Part shown: piece by piece, positions 46,223-54,889 of the stretch
Layout: each line of letters starts with the position of its first letter
Position numbering within the stretch: position 1 is the first letter of the stretch
Origin: Thioalkalivibrio thiocyanodenitrificans ARhD 1
GTDB taxonomy: Bacteria; Pseudomonadota; Gammaproteobacteria; Ectothiorhodospirales; Ectothiorhodospiraceae
Length of the DNA: 64,000 nt
Assembly (NCBI RefSeq): GCF_000378965.1
Contig: NZ_KB900536.1
Location: forward strand, 1,542,052-1,606,051
Direction: 5' to 3'
Position numbers and translations under genes: made by a program
The notes under the pieces: model-generated
The model's database searches: none
The model's input: only the letters and a program-made list of their open reading frames with translations
What the model was told of the DNA's origin: nothing

Positions 46223-46441
46223 TCAGACCTCTGTCTCTGTCGTACTCCCGCCGATCCCGTCCATGATCCCGCCGTTGACGGTCTGGGCCTTGGCGGCACG
46301 CAGCAGGATCCCCTGGCGAGACAGGGTCTCCATGGCAGGCACGGCCAGCACCGCGCCGCCCGCTGCCTTCATGAACCGGCGCCGCTGCGGATCCGCGGCT
46401 TTCGCCGGTTCCCGCGGGCTGTCTTCGTTGTCGTATTCCAT
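46223..46441 (-). CDS. Twin-arginine-leader small peptide, copy 1
   Basis: The 72-residue protein has the same leader as copy 2 (QRRRFMKAAGGAVLAVP at 19-35, AAKAQ at 49-53). Its acidic N-terminus (MEYDNEDSP) and tail (GIGGSTTETEV) differ. The tail carries Ser66, Thr67, Thr68 and Thr70, possible kinase targets. AGGGGGC precedes the ATG. It lies 123 bases after the HprK-related kinase gene on the same strand. Confidence 0.75.
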   Translation of the reverse strand: MEYDNEDSPREPAKAADPQRRRFMKAAGGAVLAVPAMETLSRQGILLRAAKAQTVNGGIMDGIGGSTTETEV

Positions 46442-46564
46442 GGAGCCCCCTGTTACGGATGTCGCAATATCGTCATCATCACGGCGCCGCATGCTGGACC
46501 CGGGCGGGCGAGCGCGGCCCGCTGAATCCTCACACCAGAAAACTAGACCACCCTGTGTGACGGG

Positions 46565-47428
46565 TCAAACGGAATCGAGCCCCGAGAGGGTGCGCCGCAC
46601 GAGGTCCAGGGTGTCCTCCAGCGGCCCCACCCGCAGGGCGAAACACGGCGTACCGCGCACCAGGGCACAGACATCCCGGGCCTGCCGCCCGATGTCGGGG
46701 GCCTGGTCCAGGGTCTGGCACATGAGGCGCTTGACCATCTCGATCTGCGCGATCGACTCGATGCGCGGGGGCCCGTCGAATCCGGGCTCCAGATGCAGGA
46801 TGGCCGCCGGGCGGGCCCGCACGCTGCGCCAGGCATGGCCCAGGTCCTCGGGATCCACGGGGTAGTACTTCACGCCGTTCCAGTGCTGCAGCAGCGGCTT
46901 GCGCCGGCATACGGCCGCCACCTCGGGCAGATGCGCCAGGGTGCCGGGCTTCACGTGCAGGGGGCGCGGGAAGGTGATCGCGAGGCCGTCGCGGGTCAGG
47001 ACATACTCGTCGCAGTGGAAATCCGCTCCGGCCAGCAGCAGCCGGGCGAGCAGTGTCGTCTTGCCCGCCCCGCGGTCGCCGGTGAACAAGGCCAGCCGTC
47101 CATCCAGCGTCGCCGCGCCACAGTGCAGCGTGGTGTCCCCGGCATGCAGGTCGCGGGCGTAGCGGGTGAGCACGATGTGGATATGGGCCAGGGCCACGTC
47201 GGTGCAGCACAGCCGCCTGGGCCTGCCCTCGCCCATGTCGACCTGCAGCCCGTTGCCCGCCGGGACCACGCGGACATTCACGGTCCGCTCGACCGGCAGG
47301 TCGTCCCCGGCCCTGACCACCACATGCTGCAGGGGCTCCAGCAGGGCGGGCGGGTCGGCGTCGAGCCGGACGGCCAGGCCCAGGAGCCTGAAGTGATCCG
47401 TCAGCGGTGGCGGTTCATGGGTGGACAT
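46565..47428 (-). CDS. HprK-related kinase A
   Basis: The 287-residue protein resembles the C-terminal half of HPr kinase. Walker A is GDRGAGKTT (about 117-125), the Asp motif FHCDEYV stands in place of ADDA, and HVKPG and CFALRVGPLEDTL follow. The HPr-kinase family signature around EVRG is not kept. HprK-like kinases of paeninodin-type lasso clusters phosphorylate a C-terminal Ser of the precursor peptide; by analogy this enzyme may act on the Tat-leader peptides just downstream. It heads the minus-strand operon. Confidence 0.85.
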   Translation of the reverse strand: MSTHEPPPLTDHFRLLGLAVRLDADPPALLEPLQHVVVRAGDDLPVERTVNVRVVPAGNGLQVDMGEGRPRRLCCTDVALAHIHIVLTRYARDLHAGDTTLHCGAATLDGRLALFTGDRGAGKTTLLARLLLAGADFHCDEYVLTRDGLAITFPRPLHVKPGTLAHLPEVAAVCRRKPLLQHWNGVKYYPVDPEDLGHAWRSVRARPAAILHLEPGFDGPPRIESIAQIEMVKRLMCQTLDQAPDIGRQARDVCALVRGTPCFALRVGPLEDTLDLVRRTLSGLDSV

Positions 47429-47535
47429 GTTGCAAGCTTAAATGAATCCGTCCGGAAACCGGGCATTTTGGTTGCCCCCCGCAATCCATGTAAGCTTGGC
47501 GCTACCCACGGGGGGGACCCGTGCGAGGGGGCGTC

Positions 47536-48657
47536 ATGCACATTCTGATCACCGGCTGCGGCGGCTTTATCGGCAGCCATCTGCTGGAGCGGCTGCTGCA
47601 ACGGGCCGATGTCACCGTATCGGGCTGGGATCACCAGCAGACCAAGATCGAACACCTCCTGGCCCACGAGCGGCTGAACCTGCGCGGCGCGGACCTGTAT
47701 GCCTGCGGCAACGAGGCGCGCCTGCGCGAGGACGTGGCCGCCGCCGATGCGGTGATCAACCTGGCGGCCATCTGCAATCCGTCCCAGTACAACACCCGCC
47801 CCCTGGGCGTGATTCGCTCGAACTTCACCGACATGCTGCGCCTCGCCGACCTGTGCGCCGAACACGGCAAGTGGCTGATTCACGTGTCCACCAGCGAGGT
47901 ATACGGGCGCACGCTGGCGAGCTACACCGGCGACGCGGCCTACGAAGACCCGGCGCTATATGAGCTTCGCGAGGACAGCACGCCGTTCACGCTTGGACCG
48001 GTGCAGAATCAGCGCTGGACCTACGCCTGCGCCAAGCAGCTGATGGAACGCTATGTGTATGCACATCATTACGAGCACGGCATGCCCTTCAGCATCATCC
48101 GCCCGCTGAATTTTTTCGGCCCGCGCATGGATTTCATCCCCGGTTTCGAGGGAGAGGGCATTCCACGGGTGCTGGCCTGTTTTCTGTCGGCGCTGCTGCG
48201 AAACGAGCCGCTGCAACTGGTCGACGGCGGACACGCCCGGCGCGTCATCACCGGCATCGACGATGCCGTCGACGCCTTCATGCTGCTGCTCGACAGGCCG
48301 GAGGCCGGGCAGGGACAGGTCTTCAATATCGGCAACCCCGCCAACGAGACCACCATCCGCGACCTGGCCGACACCATGCGCCGGCTGTTCGCCGAAGCGG
48401 TCGGCGATCCCGCCTACCGCGACCACCCCATGCGCACAGTGCCCGGGGAGACGTTCTACGGACCCGGTTACGAGGACAGCGACCGACGCCTGCCGAACAT
48501 CGACAAGGCAAGAGACCTGCTCGGCTGGGAACCCGTAGTGCCGCTCGAGTCGGTACTCCGGGAGACCATCGCCTACTACGTGGAGAAATACTGGCACGTC
48601 GCGCCCGGAAAGCCACGCACCTCAACCACCCCGTCGTCCGCGACAGGCACCGCCTGA
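47536..48657 (+). CDS. NAD-dependent UDP-sugar epimerase/decarboxylase (UDP-xylose synthase / ArnA C-domain type)
   Basis: The 373-residue extended SDR has GCGGFIGSHLLERLL, the Thr/Ser in VSTSEVYGRTLASY, and YACAKQLMERYVYAHHYEHGMPFSIIRPLNFFGPRMDFIPG. This last stretch is the signature shared by ArnA dehydrogenase and bacterial UDP-4-keto-pentose/UDP-xylose synthases. It probably makes UDP-xylose or UDP-4-keto-arabinose from UDP-glucuronate. It is divergent from the kinase gene and may supply sugar donor to the nearby glycosyltransferases (inference). Confidence 0.88.
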   Translation: MHILITGCGGFIGSHLLERLLQRADVTVSGWDHQQTKIEHLLAHERLNLRGADLYACGNEARLREDVAAADAVINLAAICNPSQYNTRPLGVIRSNFTDMLRLADLCAEHGKWLIHVSTSEVYGRTLASYTGDAAYEDPALYELREDSTPFTLGPVQNQRWTYACAKQLMERYVYAHHYEHGMPFSIIRPLNFFGPRMDFIPGFEGEGIPRVLACFLSALLRNEPLQLVDGGHARRVITGIDDAVDAFMLLLDRPEAGQGQVFNIGNPANETTIRDLADTMRRLFAEAVGDPAYRDHPMRTVPGETFYGPGYEDSDRRLPNIDKARDLLGWEPVVPLESVLRETIAYYVEKYWHVAPGKPRTSTTPSSATGTA

Positions 48658-48742
48658 GCCACCCGCACCCGACCGGACGGGCTCACCGCCGCACCGGCCG
48701 GGCGAGGCATCTCGAGGTCGGTACGGGAAGACCCGATTTCAG

Positions 48743-48846
48743 GTTCAAGGTTCAAAGTTCAAAGTTCAAGGTTCAAAGTTCAGTGAACGAACCGGGTGGC
48801 AGCCCCCTTATTTTGAACTTTGAACCTTGAACTTTGAACCTTGAAT
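48743..48846. repeat. Inverted heptamer array (GTTCAAA type) after the epimerase gene
   Basis: The left arm has six heptamers, GTTCAAG/GTTCAAA alternating, and ends with GTTCAGT. The right arm holds the complements of ATTCAAG, GTTCAAA, GTTCAAG, GTTCAAA, GTTCAAA. The core is about 27 bases. The right arm ends at the stop of the sucrose-phosphate synthase gene. It lies between convergent genes and would form a long hairpin. Confidence 0.9.
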
Positions 48847-51017
48847 CATCCTTCGTCGGGCACGATGCATCTGCTGAAGAAATCAAAGTGATCCAGCCCT
48901 TCGCCGATGCCGGCCGCGTGACCGGCCTCGGCGAAATAGATGCGCTCGAAGCCCCTGAGCCGGCGCAGTTCGGGATGGTGATTGCCCACCACCACGCCCA
49001 GCGTGCTGCCGCGCAGCATGTCCTCGTCGTTGCCGGAGTCGCCGGCCACCAGGGTGCGCTCCAGGGGAATGCCCCACTTGTCGGCCAGGTAACGCACGGC
49101 GAAGCCCTTGGAGGCGCGCACCGGCAGCAGGTCGAGAAACCGGTCGTGGGAGTAGATGATGTTGGCGTGCAGGTCCTGCTGGTGCAGCAGGCGTTCGATA
49201 TCGTGTATGGAGGGCGCCTTCTCCGGATCCACGAAGAAGCTCAGCTTGTGGGGACGCTGATCGACTTCCGGCTGAAGATCGATGCCCGGCAGATCCAGGA
49301 GCTGCTCCATGAGCCCGTCCCGGTCCCAGCGATGATCGATGTGCCGTGACCAGCCCTGGTCCGGAGTGATCTCCGGGCCGTAGTGGATCTCGGAACCCAC
49401 CGAGGTGATGAACAGGTCCGGCGTTGGGACGCCCCAGTCCTTGAGCACCTGCTGGGCGGATTCCAGCCGCCGGCCGGTGGCGACACCGAAGGCCACGCCC
49501 GGACCCTCGTCCTTGAGCCGCTGCACCAGGGCACGCAGGCTGTTGCGATCCCCCAGCAGGGTGTTGTCGATGTCCGAGATGATGGCCCGGTCCGCCTTGG
49601 CCAGCTTGCCGGAGAGACGCTGCTGGCCCCGGCGCACGCGGCTCGCCTCCTTGCGCAGGGCCTTCACCTTGCGGACATACTTCTGTGCATGCCCCTCCCA
49701 GGCATAGTGCGCACGCACGCCCTTCAGCCCGCTGTCGGAGTACTTCTTCCAGCGCTCCCGGTCGCTGATGATCTTCCAGATGGCATCGCCCATGGCCTTC
49801 TCGTCCAGGGGATCCACCAGCACGCCGTTGTTGCAGTGGCGCACGATATCCGAGGGGCCGCCGTCATTGGTGGCGACGATGGGGGCGCCGCACGCGGCCG
49901 CCTCGATCAGCGTCAGGCCGAAGGGCTCTGTCAGCGCCGGGTTGACGAACACGCCGCGGGTACGGGTCACCATGCGGTAGAAATCCGGCACATCGTCCGA
50001 GGCGTGATGTTTCGGGTAGGCCGCCTGCCCGTAGAGGTCGTACTCGTCGATGCGCAGCAGCACTTCGGTGAGGACCTCCCGGGATCCCTTGTCCAGATCC
50101 CGGATAGCATCGCGGTTGCCGGCGACAATGACCAGGTTGGCGTGCTCGCGCAGCACCTTGTGCCCGGCGAAGGCCTTGATCAGGGTGGGGATGTTCTTGC
50201 GCTCATCCGGCCGTGACAGGGCCAGCACCATGGGGCGGTCGGGCTTGTTGAGGAAACGCGCCAGTTCTTGCCAGACCGGCGGCCGGGGGGCACGGGGCCT
50301 GGGCGGCGAGAAGCGCCCGAGATCCGTGCCCGGCGGCACCACCACCATGTGCTCCGGACGGTAGTGGTCATAGAGTGCGTACTGCTCGTCCACCTCCTGC
50401 CGGGTGCTGGCCACCACCATGTAGGCATTGGCCAGGGTCTCCTCCTCGGCATCGATGCGCCGCGTCATGTTGTAGCGGGATTCGATGTCCTCGGGCTTGA
50501 GGCCCTTCTCCAGCAGGCGTTCGCGCTTGACACGGCCCAACGAGTGCCCCGTGTGCACCAGGGGCACCCCCAGCAGGTTGGCCAGCCGGGTGCCCACGAA
50601 ACCCGCGTCGGCGTAGTGGCTGTGGACCACGTCGGGCCTGAGGCCCACCTTGCGTATATGCCCCAGGGCGTTGTCGGCGAAGCAATCCAGATAGGGCCAG
50701 AGGGTTTCCTTGCGCAGGTAACGGCGGGGACCCGTGGGCAGCCGGATGATCCAGGCGTTGTCCCCCAGGGGCTCCTCGGGCACGGCGTAGTCGTCGGAGA
50801 CTTTGTTGTCGATCACCTGCCGGGTCAGGAGGTCCACCCGGCCCACCTCCGGGTTCGCCGCCAGTGCCCGGGCCAGTTCCACCACGTACTTGGTCTGACC
50901 GCCGGTATCCGCATCCCGGCCCAGTTCCAGGTTCTGTCCCCGGATCAGGCCGTGAATGCTGATCAGCACGATGTACAGCCCCTCGCCACGACGGGCCTTG
51001 CTTTGCGTCTTTTTCAC
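48846..51017 (-). CDS. Sucrose-phosphate synthase with C-terminal HAD (sucrose-phosphatase-like) domain
   Basis: The 723-residue protein has an N-terminal GT4 domain (LISIHGLIRGQNLELGRDADTGGQTKYVVELARAL; ALTEPFGLTLIEAAACGAPIVATNDGGPSDIV). A HAD domain starts near residue 480 (IISDIDNTLLGD; TLVAGDSGNDEDML). It makes sucrose 6-phosphate from UDP-glucose and fructose 6-phosphate, and the intact HAD motifs may also dephosphorylate it. Sucrose is a compatible solute in salt-tolerant bacteria. It is divergent from msrB. Confidence 0.93.
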   Translation of the reverse strand: MKKTQSKARRGEGLYIVLISIHGLIRGQNLELGRDADTGGQTKYVVELARALAANPEVGRVDLLTRQVIDNKVSDDYAVPEEPLGDNAWIIRLPTGPRRYLRKETLWPYLDCFADNALGHIRKVGLRPDVVHSHYADAGFVGTRLANLLGVPLVHTGHSLGRVKRERLLEKGLKPEDIESRYNMTRRIDAEEETLANAYMVVASTRQEVDEQYALYDHYRPEHMVVVPPGTDLGRFSPPRPRAPRPPVWQELARFLNKPDRPMVLALSRPDERKNIPTLIKAFAGHKVLREHANLVIVAGNRDAIRDLDKGSREVLTEVLLRIDEYDLYGQAAYPKHHASDDVPDFYRMVTRTRGVFVNPALTEPFGLTLIEAAACGAPIVATNDGGPSDIVRHCNNGVLVDPLDEKAMGDAIWKIISDRERWKKYSDSGLKGVRAHYAWEGHAQKYVRKVKALRKEASRVRRGQQRLSGKLAKADRAIISDIDNTLLGDRNSLRALVQRLKDEGPGVAFGVATGRRLESAQQVLKDWGVPTPDLFITSVGSEIHYGPEITPDQGWSRHIDHRWDRDGLMEQLLDLPGIDLQPEVDQRPHKLSFFVDPEKAPSIHDIERLLHQQDLHANIIYSHDRFLDLLPVRASKGFAVRYLADKWGIPLERTLVAGDSGNDEDMLRGSTLGVVVGNHHPELRRLRGFERIYFAEAGHAAGIGEGLDHFDFFSRCIVPDEG

Positions 51018-51212
51018 GCCGATTTCCCTGTCGTTCCTGCGTGGGTGATCGGTTCGTCCTCATGGTAACGGATCGGGAGACGGAGGGCACTTTGCGAAGA
51101 ATGAACGCGCGGTCGTCACCTCGGTATCATCCCGCCGGGAGAGGTCGATGAGGGGCTATACTCGTCCTTCATCCTTAATCCGTCCGGATACGGGGCGGCG
51201 GAGACGCGGTAT

Positions 51213-51629
51213 ATGAGCGATCCACAGAACGAGCGACCGGGCTACAGCGACGAGGAATGGCGCGAGCGGCTGACCCCCGAAACCTACCACGTGACGCGCC
51301 GGGCGGGCACCGAGCCGCCGTTCAGCGGCCGATACCACGATCACCATGAACAGGGCATGTACCATTGCGTGTGCTGCGATGCGCCGCTGTTCAGTTCCTC
51401 CCAGAAGTTCGACTCGGGCACCGGCTGGCCCAGTTACTGGCAGCCGGTCACGCCGACGGCCGTCCGCGTGGGCCGGGACCTGAGTCACGGGATGGTCCGG
51501 GACGAAGTGCGCTGCGCGCGGTGCGACGCCCATCTCGGTCACGTGTTCAACGACGGCCCGCCGCCCACGGGGCTGCGCTACTGCATCAACTCCGCATCCC
51601 TGAATTTCCATCCGGCTTCGGAAGACTGA
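51213..51629 (+). CDS. msrB: Peptide methionine (R)-S-oxide reductase
   Basis: The 138-residue enzyme has zinc ligands Cys52/Cys55 and Cys101/Cys104 and catalytic Cys124 in RYCINSASL. Other motifs are [10 protein letters not shown] and [10 protein letters not shown]. It repairs methionine R-sulfoxides. A TATACT lies about 50 bases upstream as a possible -10. The full set of residues is present. Confidence 0.95.
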   Translation: MSDPQNERPGYSDEEWRERLTPETYHVTRRAGTEPPFSGRYHDHHEQGMYHCVCCDAPLFSSSQKFDSGTGWPSYWQPVTPTAVRVGRDLSHGMVRDEVRCARCDAHLGHVFNDGPPPTGLRYCINSASLNFHPASED

Positions 51630-51644
51630 CAGGCCGGGTCGGAG

Positions 51645-51766
51645 ATTCAAGGTTCAAAGTTCAAAGTTCAAGGTTCAAGGGTTGAAACAGCGTGGCCACT
51701 TGTGACGCTCTTTGAACTTTGAACTTTGAACTTTGAACTTTGAACTTTGAACTTTGAACCTTGAAC
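51645..51766. repeat. Inverted heptamer array (GTTCAAA type) after msrB
   Basis: The left arm has five heptamers (ATTCAAG, GTTCAAA twice, GTTCAAG twice). The right arm has seven TTTGAAC in a row followed by CTTGAAC. It uses the same units as the element 2.8 kb upstream, so the sucrose synthase and msrB genes lie between two like arrays. The unequal arm lengths suggest slippage. Confidence 0.9.
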
Positions 51767-51772
51767 TCCAAC

Positions 51773-54700
51773 TCAGATCCTTGCCTCCCCGTGCTGCGCC
51801 TCCAGATCCCTGATGCGCCGGGCGGTCTCGCCGGGCGAGCCGCTGTAACGGGCCAGAGTCTGATAGGCCACCGGCACGACGAACAGCGTGAAGAACGTGG
51901 CGAACAGCACCCCGGAAAACACCACGGTGCCGATGACGAAACGGCTCTCCGCACCGGGGCCGCTGGCCAGGATCAGGGGCAGCGTGCCCATGACCGTGGT
52001 CAAGGCGGTCATCAGCACCGGACGCAGCCGCAGGCGGGCGGCATCGGTCAGCGCCCGGTGGAAGCCCAGGCCCGCGTCGCGCAGCTGGTTGGCGAACTCC
52101 ACGATGAGGATGCCGTTCTTGGCGGCCAGTCCGATGAGCATGACGATGCCGATCTGGCTGTAGATGTTGAGCGTCTGGCCGGTCACGTACAGACCGAACA
52201 GCGCGCCGGCCACCGCCAGGGGTACTGTGAGCATGATCACCAGCGGATGGATGAAGCTCTCGAACTGGGCGGCCAGGACGAGGAAGACCACCAGCAGCGC
52301 CAGGGCGAAGACGAAGATCACGGCCCCGCCCGCCTTGCGGAATTCCAGGGACTCGCCCTTGTAGTCGATGCGCGCCGTCTCCGGCAGCAGTTCGGCGGCG
52401 ACGCCATCCAGGTATTCCAGGGCCTCGCCCAGGGTGTAGTTGTCCGCCAGTCCCGCCGTGATGGTGATCGAGCGCATGCGATTGTAGCGATTGAGACTTG
52501 CCGCGTCCGCCTGTTCCACGAAGCTGACCAGGTTGGACAGGGGAATCAGTTCGCCGCTTCGCTGGGAACGCACGTAGATGTTGGTGATGTCGTTGGGCGT
52601 GCGCCGCTGGGCGCGCTCGCCCTCGAGGATCACGTCGTACTCCTCGCCCCGGTCGATATAGGTGGTGACCCGGCGCGAGCCCAGGATGGTTTCGAGCGTG
52701 CGCCCGATGCTCTCCACCGAAACGCCCAGATCCGCCGCGCGGTCCTTGTCGATGGTCACCATGAGCTGCGGCTTGGTCTCGTGGTAGTCCGAATCCAGAT
52801 TCCGCAGCCCCGGGTTCTCCGCGGCGCGCGCCATGATCAAGTCACGCCACTCGGCCAGTTCGTCATAACTGGGGCCTCCGAGCACGAACTGCACCGGCTG
52901 ACCCACCCGGCGTCCGCCCAGTCCCTGACGCATCACCGTCACCGCGCGCACGTCGGGAATGTCGTCCAGCGCCGGCTGGAGCGCCGACATGATCTCGCTG
53001 CCCGAGCGCTGGCGTTCGTTCCAGTGCTGCAACACCACGATGGCGATGCCGTTGTTGACCACCTCACTGTTGCCGAAGCTTCGCGGCGTGCGCGCCAGCA
53101 CCCGGATGGCCTCGCCGGACTCCAGCAGGGGCAGCAGTCGCGCCTCCACTTCGCGCATGTGTCCGGTCATGGTCTCGTAGCTGGTGCCCTCCGGCGCCGT
53201 GGCGAACACGAAGAAAGCGCCACGGTCCTCCCGGGGCGCGTATTCATTGGGGATCACCTGGATCAGCACGGCAATGACGGTGAACAGCCCCACCAGCACC
53301 AGGCCCGTCACCAGGGGCACCTTGAGCGCCGCCTCCAGGATGCGGGAATAGAGGCGGCCCAGGCGGTCGAAGCCGACCGACATCACGTGGCTCAGACCGG
53401 AGTCCTGATTATCACGACGGATCAGACGCGCGCACATCACCGGCGACAGTGTGAGCGCGACGATGCTCGAAAAGGCCACTGCCGCGGCCATGGCAAGGGC
53501 GAACTCGGTGAACAGTCTCCCGATGTTGCCCTGCAGAAAGGCGAGAGGCACGAACACCGCGATCAGCACCAGCGTGGTGGCCACCACGGCGAAACCCACC
53601 TGGCGTGCGCCCCGATAGGCGGCGAGCAGGGGCGGCTCACCCAGTTCGATGCGCCGGTGGATGTTCTCCAGCACCACGATGGCATCGTCCACCACCAGAC
53701 CGATGGCGAGGATCAGCGCCAGCAGCGTGAGCAGGTTCACGGAGAAACCGAGGGCGTACAGGGCGATGAACGCTGCCGTGAGCGAAACCGGCACCGTCAC
53801 CGCCGGGATGAGCATGGCGCGCACGTTGCCCAGAAACAGGTAGATGACCAGGATCACCACGCCCATGGCGATGAACAGGGTGATGAATACCTCCTGGATC
53901 GCGCCCTCGATAAACACCGACGTGTCGTAGCTCATGTTGAGCGTGACGCCGTCGGGCAGCGTCGGCCGCAGCCGCTCGGCCTGCTCCTTCACCGCCCGGG
54001 CGGTCTCCAGCGTGTTGGCCGTGGACTGCTGGATGATCCCGAGCCCGACCATGGACTGCCCGTTTCCGCGCAGTTCCGTACGCTCGTCAGCCGGTCCGAC
54101 CTCCACCCGGGCCACCTCGCCCAGGCGCATCAGGTGCCCGTCGTCGCCTTGGCGCACCACCAGGCGGGCGAACTCCTCCGGTGTGCCGTAGGCGCGGGCG
54201 ACACGCACGTTGAACTCCCGGTCCACCGATTCCACGCGCCCGGCGGGCAGTTCCACGTTCTCCCGGCGCAGGGCCTGCTCCACGTCCTCCACGGTGAGCG
54301 TCCGGGCCGCCAGCGCCTCCCGGTCCAGCCAGATGCGCATGGAATAGGTGAGCGCACCGCCCACGCGCACCAGGGCCACACCCTCCACCACCGACAGACT
54401 GTCCACCAGGTAACGCTCGGCGTAGTCGGTGAGTTCCATGCGGTTGAGGCGGGTACTGGAGAGGTTCAGCCACATGATGGGGTCCGCGTTGGTGTCCGCC
54501 TTGAACACCATGGGCGGATCGGCCTCGTCCGGCAGCTGACGCACCACGCGGGCGACCGCCTCGCGCACGTCGTTGGCGGCGGCGTCCACATCCCGGTTCA
54601 CGTTGAACTCCACGGTGATCCGGGACCGCCCGTCGGTGCTGTCGGACTGGATCCAGTCGATGCCCTCGATACCGCTCACCCGGTCCTCGATCAGCTGGGT

Positions 54701-54889
54701 GATCCTGGATTCGATGATGGCGGCATTGGCCCCCGGGTAGTCCGTGAGGATGGTGACCACCGGCGGGTTGATGTCCGGATATTCCCGGAGCGGGAGACGA
54801 TCAAACGAGATGATGCCGAAGGCGACGAGCAGCAGGCTGAGAACACTGGCAAAGACCGGCCGGCGATTGGCCAGATCCGAAATGATCAT
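51773..54889 (-). CDS. RND-family (HAE1) efflux transporter permease
   Basis: The 1038-residue inner-membrane pump has twelve helices in two repeats with large periplasmic loops. The proton-relay Asp pair is in GLVVDDAIVVLENIHRR (fourth helix), and the start MIISDLANRRPVFASVLSLLLVAFG is typical. It exports hydrophobic or amphipathic compounds with a periplasmic adaptor. No outer-membrane channel gene is nearby. Coupled by ATGA to the adaptor gene. Confidence 0.95.
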   Translation of the reverse strand: MIISDLANRRPVFASVLSLLLVAFGIISFDRLPLREYPDINPPVVTILTDYPGANAAIIESRITQLIEDRVSGIEGIDWIQSDSTDGRSRITVEFNVNRDVDAAANDVREAVARVVRQLPDEADPPMVFKADTNADPIMWLNLSSTRLNRMELTDYAERYLVDSLSVVEGVALVRVGGALTYSMRIWLDREALAARTLTVEDVEQALRRENVELPAGRVESVDREFNVRVARAYGTPEEFARLVVRQGDDGHLMRLGEVARVEVGPADERTELRGNGQSMVGLGIIQQSTANTLETARAVKEQAERLRPTLPDGVTLNMSYDTSVFIEGAIQEVFITLFIAMGVVILVIYLFLGNVRAMLIPAVTVPVSLTAAFIALYALGFSVNLLTLLALILAIGLVVDDAIVVLENIHRRIELGEPPLLAAYRGARQVGFAVVATTLVLIAVFVPLAFLQGNIGRLFTEFALAMAAAVAFSSIVALTLSPVMCARLIRRDNQDSGLSHVMSVGFDRLGRLYSRILEAALKVPLVTGLVLVGLFTVIAVLIQVIPNEYAPREDRGAFFVFATAPEGTSYETMTGHMREVEARLLPLLESGEAIRVLARTPRSFGNSEVVNNGIAIVVLQHWNERQRSGSEIMSALQPALDDIPDVRAVTVMRQGLGGRRVGQPVQFVLGGPSYDELAEWRDLIMARAAENPGLRNLDSDYHETKPQLMVTIDKDRAADLGVSVESIGRTLETILGSRRVTTYIDRGEEYDVILEGERAQRRTPNDITNIYVRSQRSGELIPLSNLVSFVEQADAASLNRYNRMRSITITAGLADNYTLGEALEYLDGVAAELLPETARIDYKGESLEFRKAGGAVIFVFALALLVVFLVLAAQFESFIHPLVIMLTVPLAVAGALFGLYVTGQTLNIYSQIGIVMLIGLAAKNGILIVEFANQLRDAGLGFHRALTDAARLRLRPVLMTALTTVMGTLPLILASGPGAESRFVIGTVVFSGVLFATFFTLFVVPVAYQTLARYSGSPGETARRIRDLEAQHGEARI

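Noticed and set aside
44983-46441. Lasso-peptide precursor genes
   Set aside because: No asparagine-synthetase-like cyclase or transglutaminase-like leader protease is visible, and the leader looks like a Tat signal. Only the kinase/PqqD/nucleotidyltransferase parallels remain.
48743-51766. CRISPR array
   Set aside because: Units are only seven bases without spacers and are arranged in inverted pairs; no cas genes are present.
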